A stretch of DNA of 64,000 nt, taken from contig OZ037765.1 in the NCBI GenBank assembly GCA_964035545.1, positions 35,415,504 through 35,479,503 of the forward strand, in the 5' to 3' direction. The translations under genes and the position numbers were made by a program. This DNA comes from Bugula neritina (Eukaryota; Bryozoa; Gymnolaemata; Cheilostomatida; Bugulidae). Shown in pieces: positions 29,401 through 43,200 of the stretch. How positions within the stretch are numbered: position 1 is the first letter of the stretch; each line of letters starts with the position of its first letter. A model generated the notes under the pieces. The model saw only the letters and a program-made list of their open reading frames with translations, had not been told where the DNA came from and searched no databases.

Positions 29401-31146
29401 CCAAACCCAACCATTGGTGAGGAATTTATAGTTAGGAAACTGCATGACTCATTGACTATTTCACTCTGCATTGTGGGACTTGAAGGTTTCTGTACATTGC
29501 ATGAGTCATGCTGGGGATAAATAACACCAACACGTGTCACTTCCTGTCAAGGGAGAAGTGTTTATTCAGTTAGCTCAGTCCAATTAACAGAATGGTCATT
29601 CACGGGCTTTCCATGTACCGATCTCAGCTGAGATCGATCGTTTTTCCATGAGGGTACAGATCGATCTCGCAAAGTTGCCTCCTCTTAAGTGAAAGATACT
29701 TTAAAAGTAGAATTTGTTCACCTATTTGAGTGATTAAAGCTACTACTGTTGAAAACAAGATAGTAGTAGTCTAAAATTTAATCCCAGCTATAAATTTACG
29801 CAGCATAGCTTTCAGTGTATGGTAATTTGGCCAATTTAAAATAATCAATTTTAATTTTTTAGCTTGACAGCTTATATAAAATTAATGGCTGTCTTCTAGA
29901 TTATTAATAAAGTTACAGGACTGTTAGGCTTAAAATTACAAAGAAAATAGCTAATGAAACTAAGTTTTGATAGTCATTTAAATTCAATTTAAATTTTCCC
30001 ATTTTTTTACCTTCTACTGCATATAATTGAGTTTTCCTAAACATTGTACTGAAAGTCAAAGTTTTGGCATCTGAAAAGGTGGCTATCATGATTATTTAAT
30101 ACTTTGCTTAGTAATTATCAATAAGTTATCATTTTTATTAGCAGACAACATTGTAGCACGCAGTCTTTTTCCACTTCTCAGATTGATCTGGCGTCTTTCC
30201 ATGGTCTTATTGACATGAGATCGATCTGAGTTCGAGCTCCACAGACCGACCAGCTCAAATCGACAGAGATCGATCTTTGGCATCTTTCCATGGATCGATC
30301 TCGCTGAGATCGATCTGAGATCGGTCCATGGAAAGCCGGTGATAGCTTTTTCTGTCCCTGGGTCTTCCTTTTCACTGTATGAACTCTTGACCTCTCTATT
30401 CCTTTTCACTGTATGAACTCTTGACCTCTCTATTCCTTTTCACTGTATGAACTCTTGACCTCTCTATTCCAGTATGTCACATGACTACTCTACATCTCCC
30501 AGTATGTCACATGACTACTTCACATCTCTCAGTATGTCACATGACTACTCTATATCTCTCCGTATGTCACATGACTACTCCACATCTCTCAGTATGTCAC
30601 ATGACTACATCTCTCAGTATGTCACATGACTACTCTACATCTCTCAGTATGTCACATGACTACATCTCTCAATATGTCACATGACTACTCCACGTCCCTC
30701 AGTATGTCACATGACTACTCTACATCTCTCAGTATGTCACATGACTACTCCACATCTCTCAGTATGTCACATGACTACTCCACTTCTCTCAATATGTCAC
30801 ATGACTACTCTACATCTCTCAATATGTCACATGACTACTCTACATCTCTCAGTATGTCACATGACTACTTCACGTCTCTCAATATGTCACATGACTACTT
30901 CACGTCTGCAGGTTACGAAGCAGACTTCAGTGACGAGGAAGGCACGGCTGATGGACTCTCTCTCCTAGAGTTGGGAGCCAGAAACCACCAGATGCCCGAC
31001 TTCTGGCTCATCATGAAAATAGTGTCCAATGGCTCCGATGATGGCGACAGGGCAGCCAATCACAGACTGGCACAGGCTGACTGGAATCATGGCTACCGAG
31101 TCGACGTCTTCTTCCACACCAGGTTCTTCCTTTTCTCTCTCTCTCC

Positions 31147-31239
<93 letters not shown>

Positions 31240-34200
31240 GGTTTATAGACTGGTAGTGTAGACTGTATTACTATCCCTTCTCTCTCTGTGTAGGTTTATA
31301 GACTGGTAGTGTAGACTGTATTACTATCCCTTCTCTCTCTCTCTGTAGGTTTATAGACTGGTAGTGTAGACTGTATTACTATCCCTTCTCTCTCTGTGTA
31401 GGTTTATAGACTGGTAGTGTAGACTGTATTACTATCCCTTCTCTCCCTGTGTAGGTTTATAGACTGGTAGTGTAGACTGTATTACTATCCCTTCTCTCTG
31501 TGTAGGTTTATAGACTGGTAGTGTAGACTGTATTACTATCCCTTCTAGTGGCAGCGAGACAGCACCCTCTGGGAGACATTTCTCGGACAGTCTGGAAGGG
31601 AACATACCGAAGGCGCAGGTCTACTCCCAGATGCTGTCGGAGATTCGCAGGACGTGTAAACTGGTGAACCAACGTCTGCTACTCAGAGATCTCTACAACA
31701 AACGCAGGTCGGTGGCCTGTAGACATCATTGTATATTATATCATACAGTATATCATATCATACTGTTTATATACCTCACAGGATATGACATCACACTGTA
31801 TATTACATCTCCCAGGATATGACATCACACTGTATATTATATCTCACAGGATATGACATCATACTGTATATTACATCTCACAGGATATGACATCACACTG
31901 TATATTATATCTCACAGGATATGACATCACACTGTATATTATATCTCACAGGATATGACATCATACTGTATATTACATCTCACAAGATATGACATCACAC
32001 TGTATATTATATCTCACAGGATATGACATCATACTGTATATTATATCTCACAGGATATGACATCACACTGTATATTATATCTCACAGGATATGACATCAC
32101 ACTGTATATTATATCTCACAGGATATGACATCATACTGTATATTACATCTCACAAGATATGACATCACACTGTATATTATATCTCACAGGATATGACATC
32201 ATACTGTATATTATATCTCACAGGATATGACATCATACTGTATATTACATCTCACAAGATATGACATCACACTGTATATTATATCTCACAGGATATGACA
32301 TCATACTGTATATTATATCTCACAGGATATGACATCACACTGTATATTATATCTCACAGGATATGACATCACACTGTATATTATATCTCACAGGATATGA
32401 CATCATACTGTATATTACATCTCACAAGATATGACATCACACTGTATATTATATCTCACAGGATATGACATCATACTGTATATTATATCTCACAGGATAT
32501 GACATCATACTGTATTTTGAAGGTGTGACGTACTGCTAGAGGAAGATTGGGATGATGAACTGAATTCAAGTGGGAGCACTCGGGGAAGGGGACTCGTGGA
32601 TGGTGTGTCTTCTATTATTAGATTATGTAGTCTAATATTAGATAGTCTAGTAGTCTATTATTAGATAGTCTAGTAGTATATTATTAGATAGTCTAGTAGT
32701 ATATTATTAGATAGTCTAGTAGTATATTATTAGATAGTCTAGTAGTATATTATTAGATAGTCTAGTAGTCTATTATTAGATAGTCTAGTAGTCTATTATT
32801 AGATAGTCTAGTAGTCTATTATTAGATAGTCTAGTAGTCTATTATTAGATAGTCTAGTAGTCTATTATTAGATAGTCTAGTAGTCTATTATTAGATAGTC
32901 TAGTAGTATATTATTAGATAGTCTAGTAGTCTATTATTAGATAGTCTAGTAGTCTATTATTAGATTTAGTCTGTTGCATACTGCAGACATGGACGCAGAT
33001 GGCGCTGCAGAAGACACCTACCTGTTTGCCAGGACAGAGTTTGAACACGGACACTTCAAGTGTAACGTTCAGTGGGAGAAAGTCTTCACTCTTCACCCTA
33101 GACTGAGGAGCAGCAAGAACAAGCTGAGTTCCAACAGAGGTGAGGGGCGCGTAGTACACCCCCTTCCCAGTGCAGTCTACTGACTACACAATACTGAGTA
33201 CTTCATAATACTGAGTACTTCATAGTACTCAGTATTACATAGTACTGAGTACTGTGTAGTACTGAGTACTATGTAGTACTGAGTACTACATAGTAATGTG
33301 TACTGAGTACTACTGTGTACTGAGTACTACTGTGTATACTGCAGGGTTCCTGGGTCTGAAGGCAGTACTGAGTAACCTCGCCATCACCAACCGGAGTAAC
33401 ATGTTTGTCCACAAGGAGAATCAGACTGAGAACATCTTCTACCTCAGGTGAGGTGTTGTCAGCTTTTACAGGTCACCTTCTACAGGTCACCTCAGGTGAC
33501 CTTCTACAGGTCACCTCAGGTTGGCAGTATATTAACAGGGCTGTGTATTGTCTATATGCAGACTATCAGAGTGCGGAGACACTACCTCCAGGATGGACTC
33601 AGCAGACGACACCAGAAGTGTTGCTGGGGAGACGGCAGCGCCCTCTATGCTGTCGAGGAGCTCTTCTGTCAGGTCTATGCCCAGATTCAGAGAAGACAGC
33701 GACGTGAGTTGTGTTAGAGTACGAATACCTGTCAGCCATGATGTCTCCGTGATGAGGTCTGTTTACTAGTCGGGTCAGCTGGATTTCTGTTGTAGAGCTC
33801 AAGGAGACAGTCTGTAGATGAAAGTGACGAGATGCAGTTTCTCTCTCTCAGTAAAGCATCGATGGCGAAGCGCCACCCGTCTTGTGATGATGGAGTGAAG
33901 CTCTCGGTCTATGGCATTGACCCCGTCGGTATGTTCTCTCTGAATCATATGTCTGTTGGTCTGTTAGATACGTCTGCTAGATACGTCTGCTAGATACGTC
34001 TGCTAGATACGTCTGCTAGATACGTCTGTGCAATACGTCTGCTAGATACGTCTGCTAGATACGTCTGCTAGATACGTCTGCTAGATACGTCTGTTAGATA
34101 CGTCTGCTAGATACGCCTGCTAGATACGTCTGCTAGATATATCTGTTAGATACGTCTGCTAGATACGTCTGCTAGATACGTCTGTTAGATATATCTGTGG

Positions 34201-37200
34201 AGTACGTCTGCAGTGTAGAGTTGTCTCCTCGCAGGTTCTGACATCAAGGTGGAGTTGGTGAAGATGCTGGAGGCCCGACTAGACACGACTATTCTGGGAG
34301 AGATTGAGATGCTGCTGGCTAGGAACCCAAACTGTATGCTCACTCCACAGGATGTGCAGGTATTCCCTTGTATATCTACTGTGTGCTCACTCCACAGGAT
34401 GTGCAGGTATTTCCTTGTATATCTACTGTATGCTCACTCCACAGGATGTGCAGGTATTCCCTTGTATATCAACTGTGTGCTCACTCCACAGGATGTGCAG
34501 GTATTCCCTTGTATCTCAACTGTGTCTCCTTTTATCTGTTCCACTAGTTTATAGTTTCTGCAGAATGCATCTGTTATGTTGCCAATTTGTAGTTTCTGCA
34601 GAAGAAAGAGCCACCATCTGTCTCACTGAAGCTGAGTCTACCAGACGAGGTGCTGCACCACCAGATGGCGGTACTCAGTTATCTCCGTCAGAACCTCCTC
34701 ATCCCGGACTTCCTGTTCCACCCGAAGTACCAGGACTCTGAGCACCGGTTCATGGACTACACGGAGTCAGTTCTGGGAGCCAGTCCTATGGCTGAGTCCA
34801 ACACTTTCCTTTTCAACAAGTCTCCGTCCTATCAGAACGCAGGGAAGGGGGCCGGTCAGTCTATTACCATGTCTATTACCATGTCTACTCTATATCTACT
34901 GTATATCTACTGTATATCTACTCTGTATCTACTCTGTATCTACTCTGTATCTACTGTATATCTACTGTATATCTACTCTGTATATCTACTGTATATCTAC
35001 TGTATATCTACTGTATATCTACTCTGTATACCTACTCTGTATATCTACTGTATGTCTACTGTATATCTACTCTGTATATCTACTGTATATCTACTCTGTA
35101 CACCTACTGTATATCTACTACATATATACTGTATATCTACTCTATATCTACTCTATATCTACTCTGTACATCTACTGTATATCTACTCTGTATATCTACT
35201 CTGTATATCTACTCTGTATCTACTGTATATCTACTACATATATACTGTATATCTACTGTATATCTACTGTACACCTACTGTATATCTATTGTATGTCTAC
35301 TGTATGTTACCATATATCTACTGTATATTACCCTCAGGACTGGCTGTGATATACCTCCAGCTGGTAGACAGTATGAATCATCCTAAGAACATTCTAGACT
35401 GTCCGAAGGCTGATATGGACGGCTGGAAGAAGCTGAATGTTTCCTCGTTCACCAGGTGATGTGTCCGTGCGTCTTATGACATATCTGCTGTAGAATACAC
35501 TCTGATATGTACTGTAGAATACACTCTGATATGTACTGTAGAATACACTCTGATATATGCTGTAGAATACACTCTGATATGTGCTGTAGAATACACTCTG
35601 ATATATGCTGTAGAATACACTCTGATATGTACTGTAGAATACACTCTGATATGTGCTGTAGAATACACTCTGATATGTGCTGTAGAATACACTCTGATAT
35701 GTACTGTAGAATACACTCTGATATATGCTGTAGAATACACTCTGATATGTGCTGTAGAATACACTCTGATATATACTGTAGAATACACTCTGATATATAC
35801 TGTAGAATACACTCTGATATATACTGTAGAATACACTCTGACGTCTGCTGCACAGTATACAGAGTGTAATGTATATTATTATATAGCTCTATGATTGATA
35901 AACTGCTGCCTCTTGTAGACTGACTCGAGTCACCAAAGTGTCCCCTGATGACTCATCCACCTGTATGAGTACGGCAGCGTTCATCAGGTTCAGGTAGATC
36001 AGCTGATACAGCTGCGTTATTTTATAAGCAACAACACGCGTTATTGTTTTTATTTTTACTTTCAATGTTAATTATTTTCATTAATATAACATGTTACATA
36101 ATTCTCTCTGAATAGAGTCTATACTTCGTACTATTAAAACTGTGTTTAGCTTGTCTTCCCAATTCCTTAGCATTTGGTTGAGGGGTGACATAGACGTCCC
36201 CTCACTGGAGAGTAAACTGAGCAGGTGCGTGCAGCACTCCCTCTCTGACTTTGTCTGTGAGTTCTACGCCCTTACGGCTCCTCTCTGCGCCGTCCCTCCT
36301 GAACTCCTCTGTGATGCTCAGACCACAGGCCAGATTTTCTCACTTCCTGCCAAAGGTTTGTGTCACCAGAGGGCGTTGCTATGACTACTTAGCCAACCTG
36401 AACAGCCCCGAATGTCTTGCTCTATTGTCACTGTTGTTTATCTGAAGGCAATCTGACTCCGAAGAACGCGGGCAGCAAACACCCTCCTCTCACAAAAGCC
36501 AAGTCCACCACTGGCAGCGCCTTCTCCTTCAGTTCAGATCACGTCAGCATGAGAGAACAACTCTCCTCGCCAACTCTCTCGGTATGTCTGTCTGTGTGTC
36601 TCTTGGTATGTCTGTCTGTCCGCTCTCGGTATATCTGTCTGTGTGTCTCTCGGTATGTCTGTCTGTCTGTCTGTCTCTCGGTATGTCCGTCTGTCTGTCT
36701 GTGTGTCTCTCGGTATGTCTGTCTGTCTGTCTCTTGGTATATCTGTCCGTCTGTGTGTCTGTCTCTCGGTATATCTGTCTGTCTGTCTCTCGGTATGTCT
36801 GTCTGTGTGTCTCTCGGTATGTCTGTCTGTCTGTCGGTATGTTTACTGTATTGTACCCTGTACTCTGCGTTTACTCAACAGATTGCAGAGAGTTTAGGGG
36901 ACGGCACCAGAACCCCCCTGCAGGTGGATGTAGAGAAATACCTGTTTGGGGAGAAAGGTCACTTGTTACCTTTTTATACAGAGACGCTGATAGCCTGGTT
37001 TGAGTTCTGTACTCAGTTAGGTTAGTATATACAGTATTCTGATAGTATTATAGACTGGTTTGAGTTCTGTACTCAGTTAGGTTAGTATATACAGTATTCT
37101 GATAGTATTATAGACTGGTTTGAGTTCTGTACTCAGTTAGGTTAGTATATACAGTATTCTGATAGTATTATAGACTGGTTTGAGTTCTGTACTCAGTTAG

Positions 37201-40200
37201 GTTAGTATATACAGTATTCTGATAGTATTATAGACTGGTTTGAGTTCTGTACTCAGTTAGGTTAGTATATACAGTATTCTGATAGTATTATAGACTGGTT
37301 TGAGTTCTGTACTCAGTTAGGTTAGTATATACAGTATTCTGATAGTATTATAGACTGGTTTGAGTTCTGTACTCAGTTAGGTTAGTATATACAGTATTCT
37401 GATAGTATTATAGACTGGTTTGAGTTCTGTACTCAGTTAGGTTAGTATATACAGTATTCTGATAGTATTATAGACTGGTTTGAGTTCTGTACTCAGTTAG
37501 GTTAGTATATACAGTATTCTGATAGTATTATAGACTGGTTTGAGTTCTGTACTCAGTTAGGTTAGTATATACAGTATTCTGATAGTATTATAGACTGGTT
37601 TGAGTTCTGTACTCAGTTAGGTTAGTATATACAGTATTCTGATAGTATTATAGACTGGTTTGAGTTCTGTACTCAGTTAGGTTAGTATATACAGTATTCT
37701 GATAGTATTATAGACTGGTTTGAGTTCTGTACTCAGTTAGGTTAGTATATACATTATTCTGATAGTATTATAGACTGGTTTGAGTTCTGTACTCAGTTAG
37801 GTTAGTATATACAGTATTCTGATAGTATTATAGACTGGTTTGAGTTCTGTACTCAGTTAGGTTAGTATATACAGTATTCTGATAGTATTATAGACTGGTT
37901 TGAGTTCTGTACTCAGTTAGGTTAGTATATACAGTATTCTGATAGTATTATAGACTGGTTTGAGTTCTGTACTCAGTTAGGTTAGTATATACAGTATTCT
38001 GATAGTATTATAGACTGGTTTGAGTTCTGTACTCAGTTAGGTTAGTATATACAGTATTCTGATAGTATTATAGACTGGTCGTACTAACAGGTGTACCTGC
38101 TGTAACCAAGTCGCCGTGTGGTCTCCTCAATGGATGTGTGGTGGAGTCCATCATGAAGGAAATTGAATCTGTAGTCAGCGAACTGCCTGGCGTCAGCGTT
38201 CAGCCATTCAAACTAACTCACGGCCAGTATCTGCCCTACAGCACGTCGAGAAATGCTGAAACTGTATGTATTCTATAGTATATTATATAATATATTACAC
38301 ACTATAGTATATTATATAATATATTACACACTATAGTATATTATATAATATATTACACACTATAGTATACTATATAATATACTACACACTATAGTGTAAT
38401 ATATAACATCTGTTGATAGGAACCAGGCGAACCAGAAGAGCCGACACATCTGGACACTCCCTTCTCCCAACTCTCAGCTGGTCACATAATGACGGTGAGA
38501 AACAGGCAGCTCTGGATAGACAGTGTCATGGGGAAACAGGACGATGATGGGGGGCCTATGCTCACCCCCCAACCCAACTCTCTGCCCAGAGGTAGGTCTG
38601 CCTTAGCTCGTGTTGATAGTCGTTAGCATGGAAACATAATATCATGTCGATATTAGTTGATAGGAAGAGAGAGCAACCTATAGTATCATTCTATTACATC
38701 TGTATACAGTGTATCTACCTTGCTGTCACCTACACTATGTACATCTATATACAGTGTATCTACCTTGCTGTCACCTACACTATGTACATCTATATACAGT
38801 GTATCTACCTTGCTGTCACCTACACTGTGTACATCTATATACAGTGTATCTACCTTGCTGTCACCTACACTGTGTACGTACATGTACATCTATATGCAAT
38901 GTATCTACCTTGCTGTCACCTACACTATGTACATCTGTATACAGTGTATCTACCTTGCTGTCACCTACACTATGTACATCTATATACAGTGTATCTACCT
39001 TGCTGTCACCTACACTATGTACATCTATATACAGTGTATCTACCTTGCTGTCACCTACACTGTGTACGTACATGTACATCTATATGCAATGTATCTACCT
39101 TGCTGTCACCTACACTATGTACATCTGTATACAATGTATCTACCTTGCTGTCACCTACACTATGTACATCTATATACAGTGTATCTACCTTGCTGTCACC
39201 TACACTATGTACATCTATATACAGTGTATCTACCTTGCTGTCACCTACACTGTGTACGTACATGTACATCTCCTATTCTAATACTTCAGTCTCTAAGAAT
39301 AACCAGAAGTTCCCACCTGTCTACGTCGGAGTGGAAACATCCCCCAGCCTTACCAGCTCTCTCCCTCACTTCTCACTGGACAGGCAGCTTCTACCTCGGC
39401 AGCAGTTCCTTCTCCTTGTCATCAGGGTGAGACTGGCAGCTTCTTGTAGCTGTACTTTAGTTATACTATTCACTCTGTATACTCCGTATACTCTGTATAC
39501 TCTGTATACTCTGTATACTCTGTATACTCTGTATACTCTGTATACTCTGTATACTCTGTACACTCTGTACACTCTGTATACTCTGTATACTCTGTACACT
39601 CTGTATACTCTACTCTACTCTGTATACTCTGTACACTCTGTATACTCTGTATACTCTGTATACTCTGTATACTCTGTATACTCTGTATACTCTGTCTACT
39701 CTGTATACTCTGTATACTCTGTCTACTCTGTCTACTCTGTATACTCTGTCTACTCTGTCTACTCTGTATACTCTGTATACTCTGTATACTCTGTATACTC
39801 TGTATACTCTGTATACTCTGTACTCTGTATACTCTGTATACTCTGTATACTCTGTATACTCTACTCTGTATACTCTGTATACTCTGTATACTCTGTATAC
39901 TCTGTATACTCTGTATACTCTGTATACTCTGTATACTCTGTATACTCTGTATACTCTGTGTACTCTGTACACTCTGTGTACTCTGTGTACTCTGTATACT
40001 CTGTATACTCTGTATACTCTGTATACTCTGTATACTCTGTATACTCTGTATACTCTGTATACTCTGTATACTCTACTCTGTATACTCTGTATACTCTGTA
40101 TACTCTGTATACTCTGTATACTCTGTATACTCTGTATACTCTGTATACTCTGTATACTCTGTATACTCTCTGTATACTCTGTATACTCTGTATACTCTGT

Positions 40201-43200
40201 ATACTCTGTATACTCTGTATACTCTGTATACTCTGTATACTCTGTATACTCTGTATACTCTGTATACTCTGTATACTCTGTATACTCGGTATACTCTGTG
40301 TACTCTGCGTACTCTGCGTACTCTGCATACTCTCTCTTTCTCTCTCTAACAGAATGCTGAGCTCACCCTCTACTCCTACAACTTAGCAGACGGCAAGGAC
40401 ATGTCCTTCCAGGAGCACATAACTCAGAGTGTGAAGAAGGTTACTCGCTGGAACAACGCCAGATTCCATCTGCTCAACTCGGTGGCCCACCAGAAGATGG
40501 GGCTTTTCCAACACGCCAGTATACAGGATGTGCCCAGAGAGAGGCACTGCACGGTAAGTTACCAGTTCTCAGTGGAGTAAGTATATAGTACGTAGAGTAA
40601 GTATACTGTACGTAGAGTAAGTATACTGTACCTATAGAGTAAGTATGCTGTAAGTATAGTATACTTACTCTACGTACAGTATACTGTACATGTATGTAGT
40701 AAGTATACTGTACATATAGCAAGTGTACTGTACATATAGAGTAAGTATACTGTACATATAGTAAGTATACTGTACCTATAGAGTAAGTATACTGTACATA
40801 TAGTAAGTATACTGTACGTATAGTATGTATGCTTACTCTCCTAAGAACTGTTAACTTACGTTGACAGGACAAGAACCTCTCCACCTCCACCTGTGAAGAT
40901 ACTTGTCTACTTGTCAAGTCGTCTCGCCCGGCACAGGAAAAGCCGAGACACAAGTCCGCAGTCACTGCAGCTAGCAGTCGATTTAGACAGACCACGCCCA
41001 CCCCAGGGCCAATCAGTGGCCTGGACAAGGTGTTCAGAGGGCTGAAGCCCACTCGGCCCATGCACCTCAGTAAGACTGGGAAGGAGAGAGACCCCATCAT
41101 ACGGCATGGCAGTCAGTTACTGGAAACTCACAAGAATGAGATGAGAGGTGAGTCATACTATTGAGAGGTGAGTCATATTGTTGAGAGGTGAGTCATATTG
41201 TTGAGAGGTGAGTTATATTATTGAGAGGTGAGTCATATTATTGAGAGGTGAGTCATACTATTGAGAGGTGAGTCATACTATTGAGAGGTGAGTCATATTG
41301 TTGAGAGGTGAGTCATACTATTGAGAGGTGAGTTATATTATTGAGAGGTGAGTCATATTATTGAGAGGTGAGTCATATTATTGAGAGGTGAGTCATATTA
41401 TTGAAAGGTGAGTCATACTATTGAGAGGTGAGTCATACTATATTGCTGGTTCATTCAGATGAGGAGAGGAGAAACACCCTGGACAGTCTCTACACCAACT
41501 GGCTGGACAGACCCTCCACTGAGATCACCGAGGACCAGCTCAACGTCCTCAAACAGTCTTCTAGACTGGTGCATCATGTGGTCACCCCACTTCTGTTCAG
41601 TCCCACGTGGAGGAACAAGGCTATCAATCTGCCTAAAACTGTGGAAGAACTTCGCAGGATAGAAGAGAGCAAGTTGGCAGTCATCGTGAGTGGATAGAAC
41701 AGTTTACTCTGCTGGGGGCTCTCAGTGCCGTAATGTATGAACCCCTGTAACTACTGGTGTACACCACTGTTTATTTTTTTCTCTTTGAATTCCTCTTGTA
41801 GAAGCAGAGATCGAGGAACAACTCGGGCACAAGTGTGCGCAGTGCCAAAGGAGGTGAAGGTCGCTCAGGGGCCCGTGACTCCCCGACTAGTGCTGTGATA
41901 AAAGGCTACGAGGAGGAGACGTGGCATGAGGAGATGAGGAACGCCTTCGTCAGCAGTTACATCGACTACCTGAGGCAGACTCAGCAGCCTGAGCAAGCTG
42001 ACAGATCTGAGCTGACGTCTCTTGATGAGCTGAGATTCAGCACCATCAAACTTCTCAGCAGACGACCCAACAAGACGTACGTAACTACACTATATGCTAT
42101 ACACTATATGCTATACACTATATGCTATACACTATATGCTACACAGTAACTACACTATACAGTAACTATACTATACAGTAACTATACTATACAGTAACTA
42201 TACTATACAGTAACTATACTATACAGTAACTATACTATACAGTAACTATACTATACAGTAACTAAACTATACAGTAACTATACTATACAGTAACTATACT
42301 ATACAGTAACTATACTATACAGTAACTATACTATACAGTAACTACACTATACAGTAACTACACTATACAGTAACTAGACTATACAGTAACTACACTATAC
42401 AGTAACTACACTATCCAGTAACTACACTATACAGTAACTACACTATACAGTAACTACACTATACAGTAACTATACTATACAGTAACTATACTATACAGTA
42501 ACTATACTATACAGTAACTATACTATACAGTAACTATACTATACAGTAACTATACTATACAGTAACTATACTATACAGTAACTATACTATACAGTAACTA
42601 GACTATACAGTAACTAAACTATACAGTAACTAAACTATACAGTAATTACACTATACAGTAACTATACTATACAGTAACTATACTATACAGTAACTTGGTA
42701 ATACTGGTTCCTCTCCAGAGTTCCAGAGTTTCACCGCAAACACTCCTCAGGAGGTTCCGGCACCGAGCAGCTGGTCAGACGTCGCGCCACCGAGAGTCTG
42801 CAGATGAGCATGCCCGGTGGCATCTTCCTCATAGAGCTCTCCTTCCAGGAAGTCTATTTTGTTGTCAAACTGTACGTCTTCAGCTCTCCACTACTCTCTA
42901 TTTATACACAGACCTACCACTCTCTGCACAAGGTAAGTGCATATCTCATACACGTCATGTGACACACACCTGTCATGTGACGCGCACACACCTGTCATGT
43001 GACACACACCTGTCGTGTGACGCACACTTGTCATGTGACACACACACTTGTCATGTGACGCACACCTGTCTTGTGACACACACTTGTCATGTGACGCACA
43101 CTTGTCATGTGACACTCTCACCTGTCATGTGACGCACACTTGTCATGTGACGCACCCACTTGTCATCACTGAACCTGTATCTTACAGAAAACCTACATGT

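Noticed and set aside
38644-40386. 580-codon frame
   Set aside because: Spans the 45-bp and 9-bp arrays; only 39290-39426 and 40353-40386 within it are real exons.
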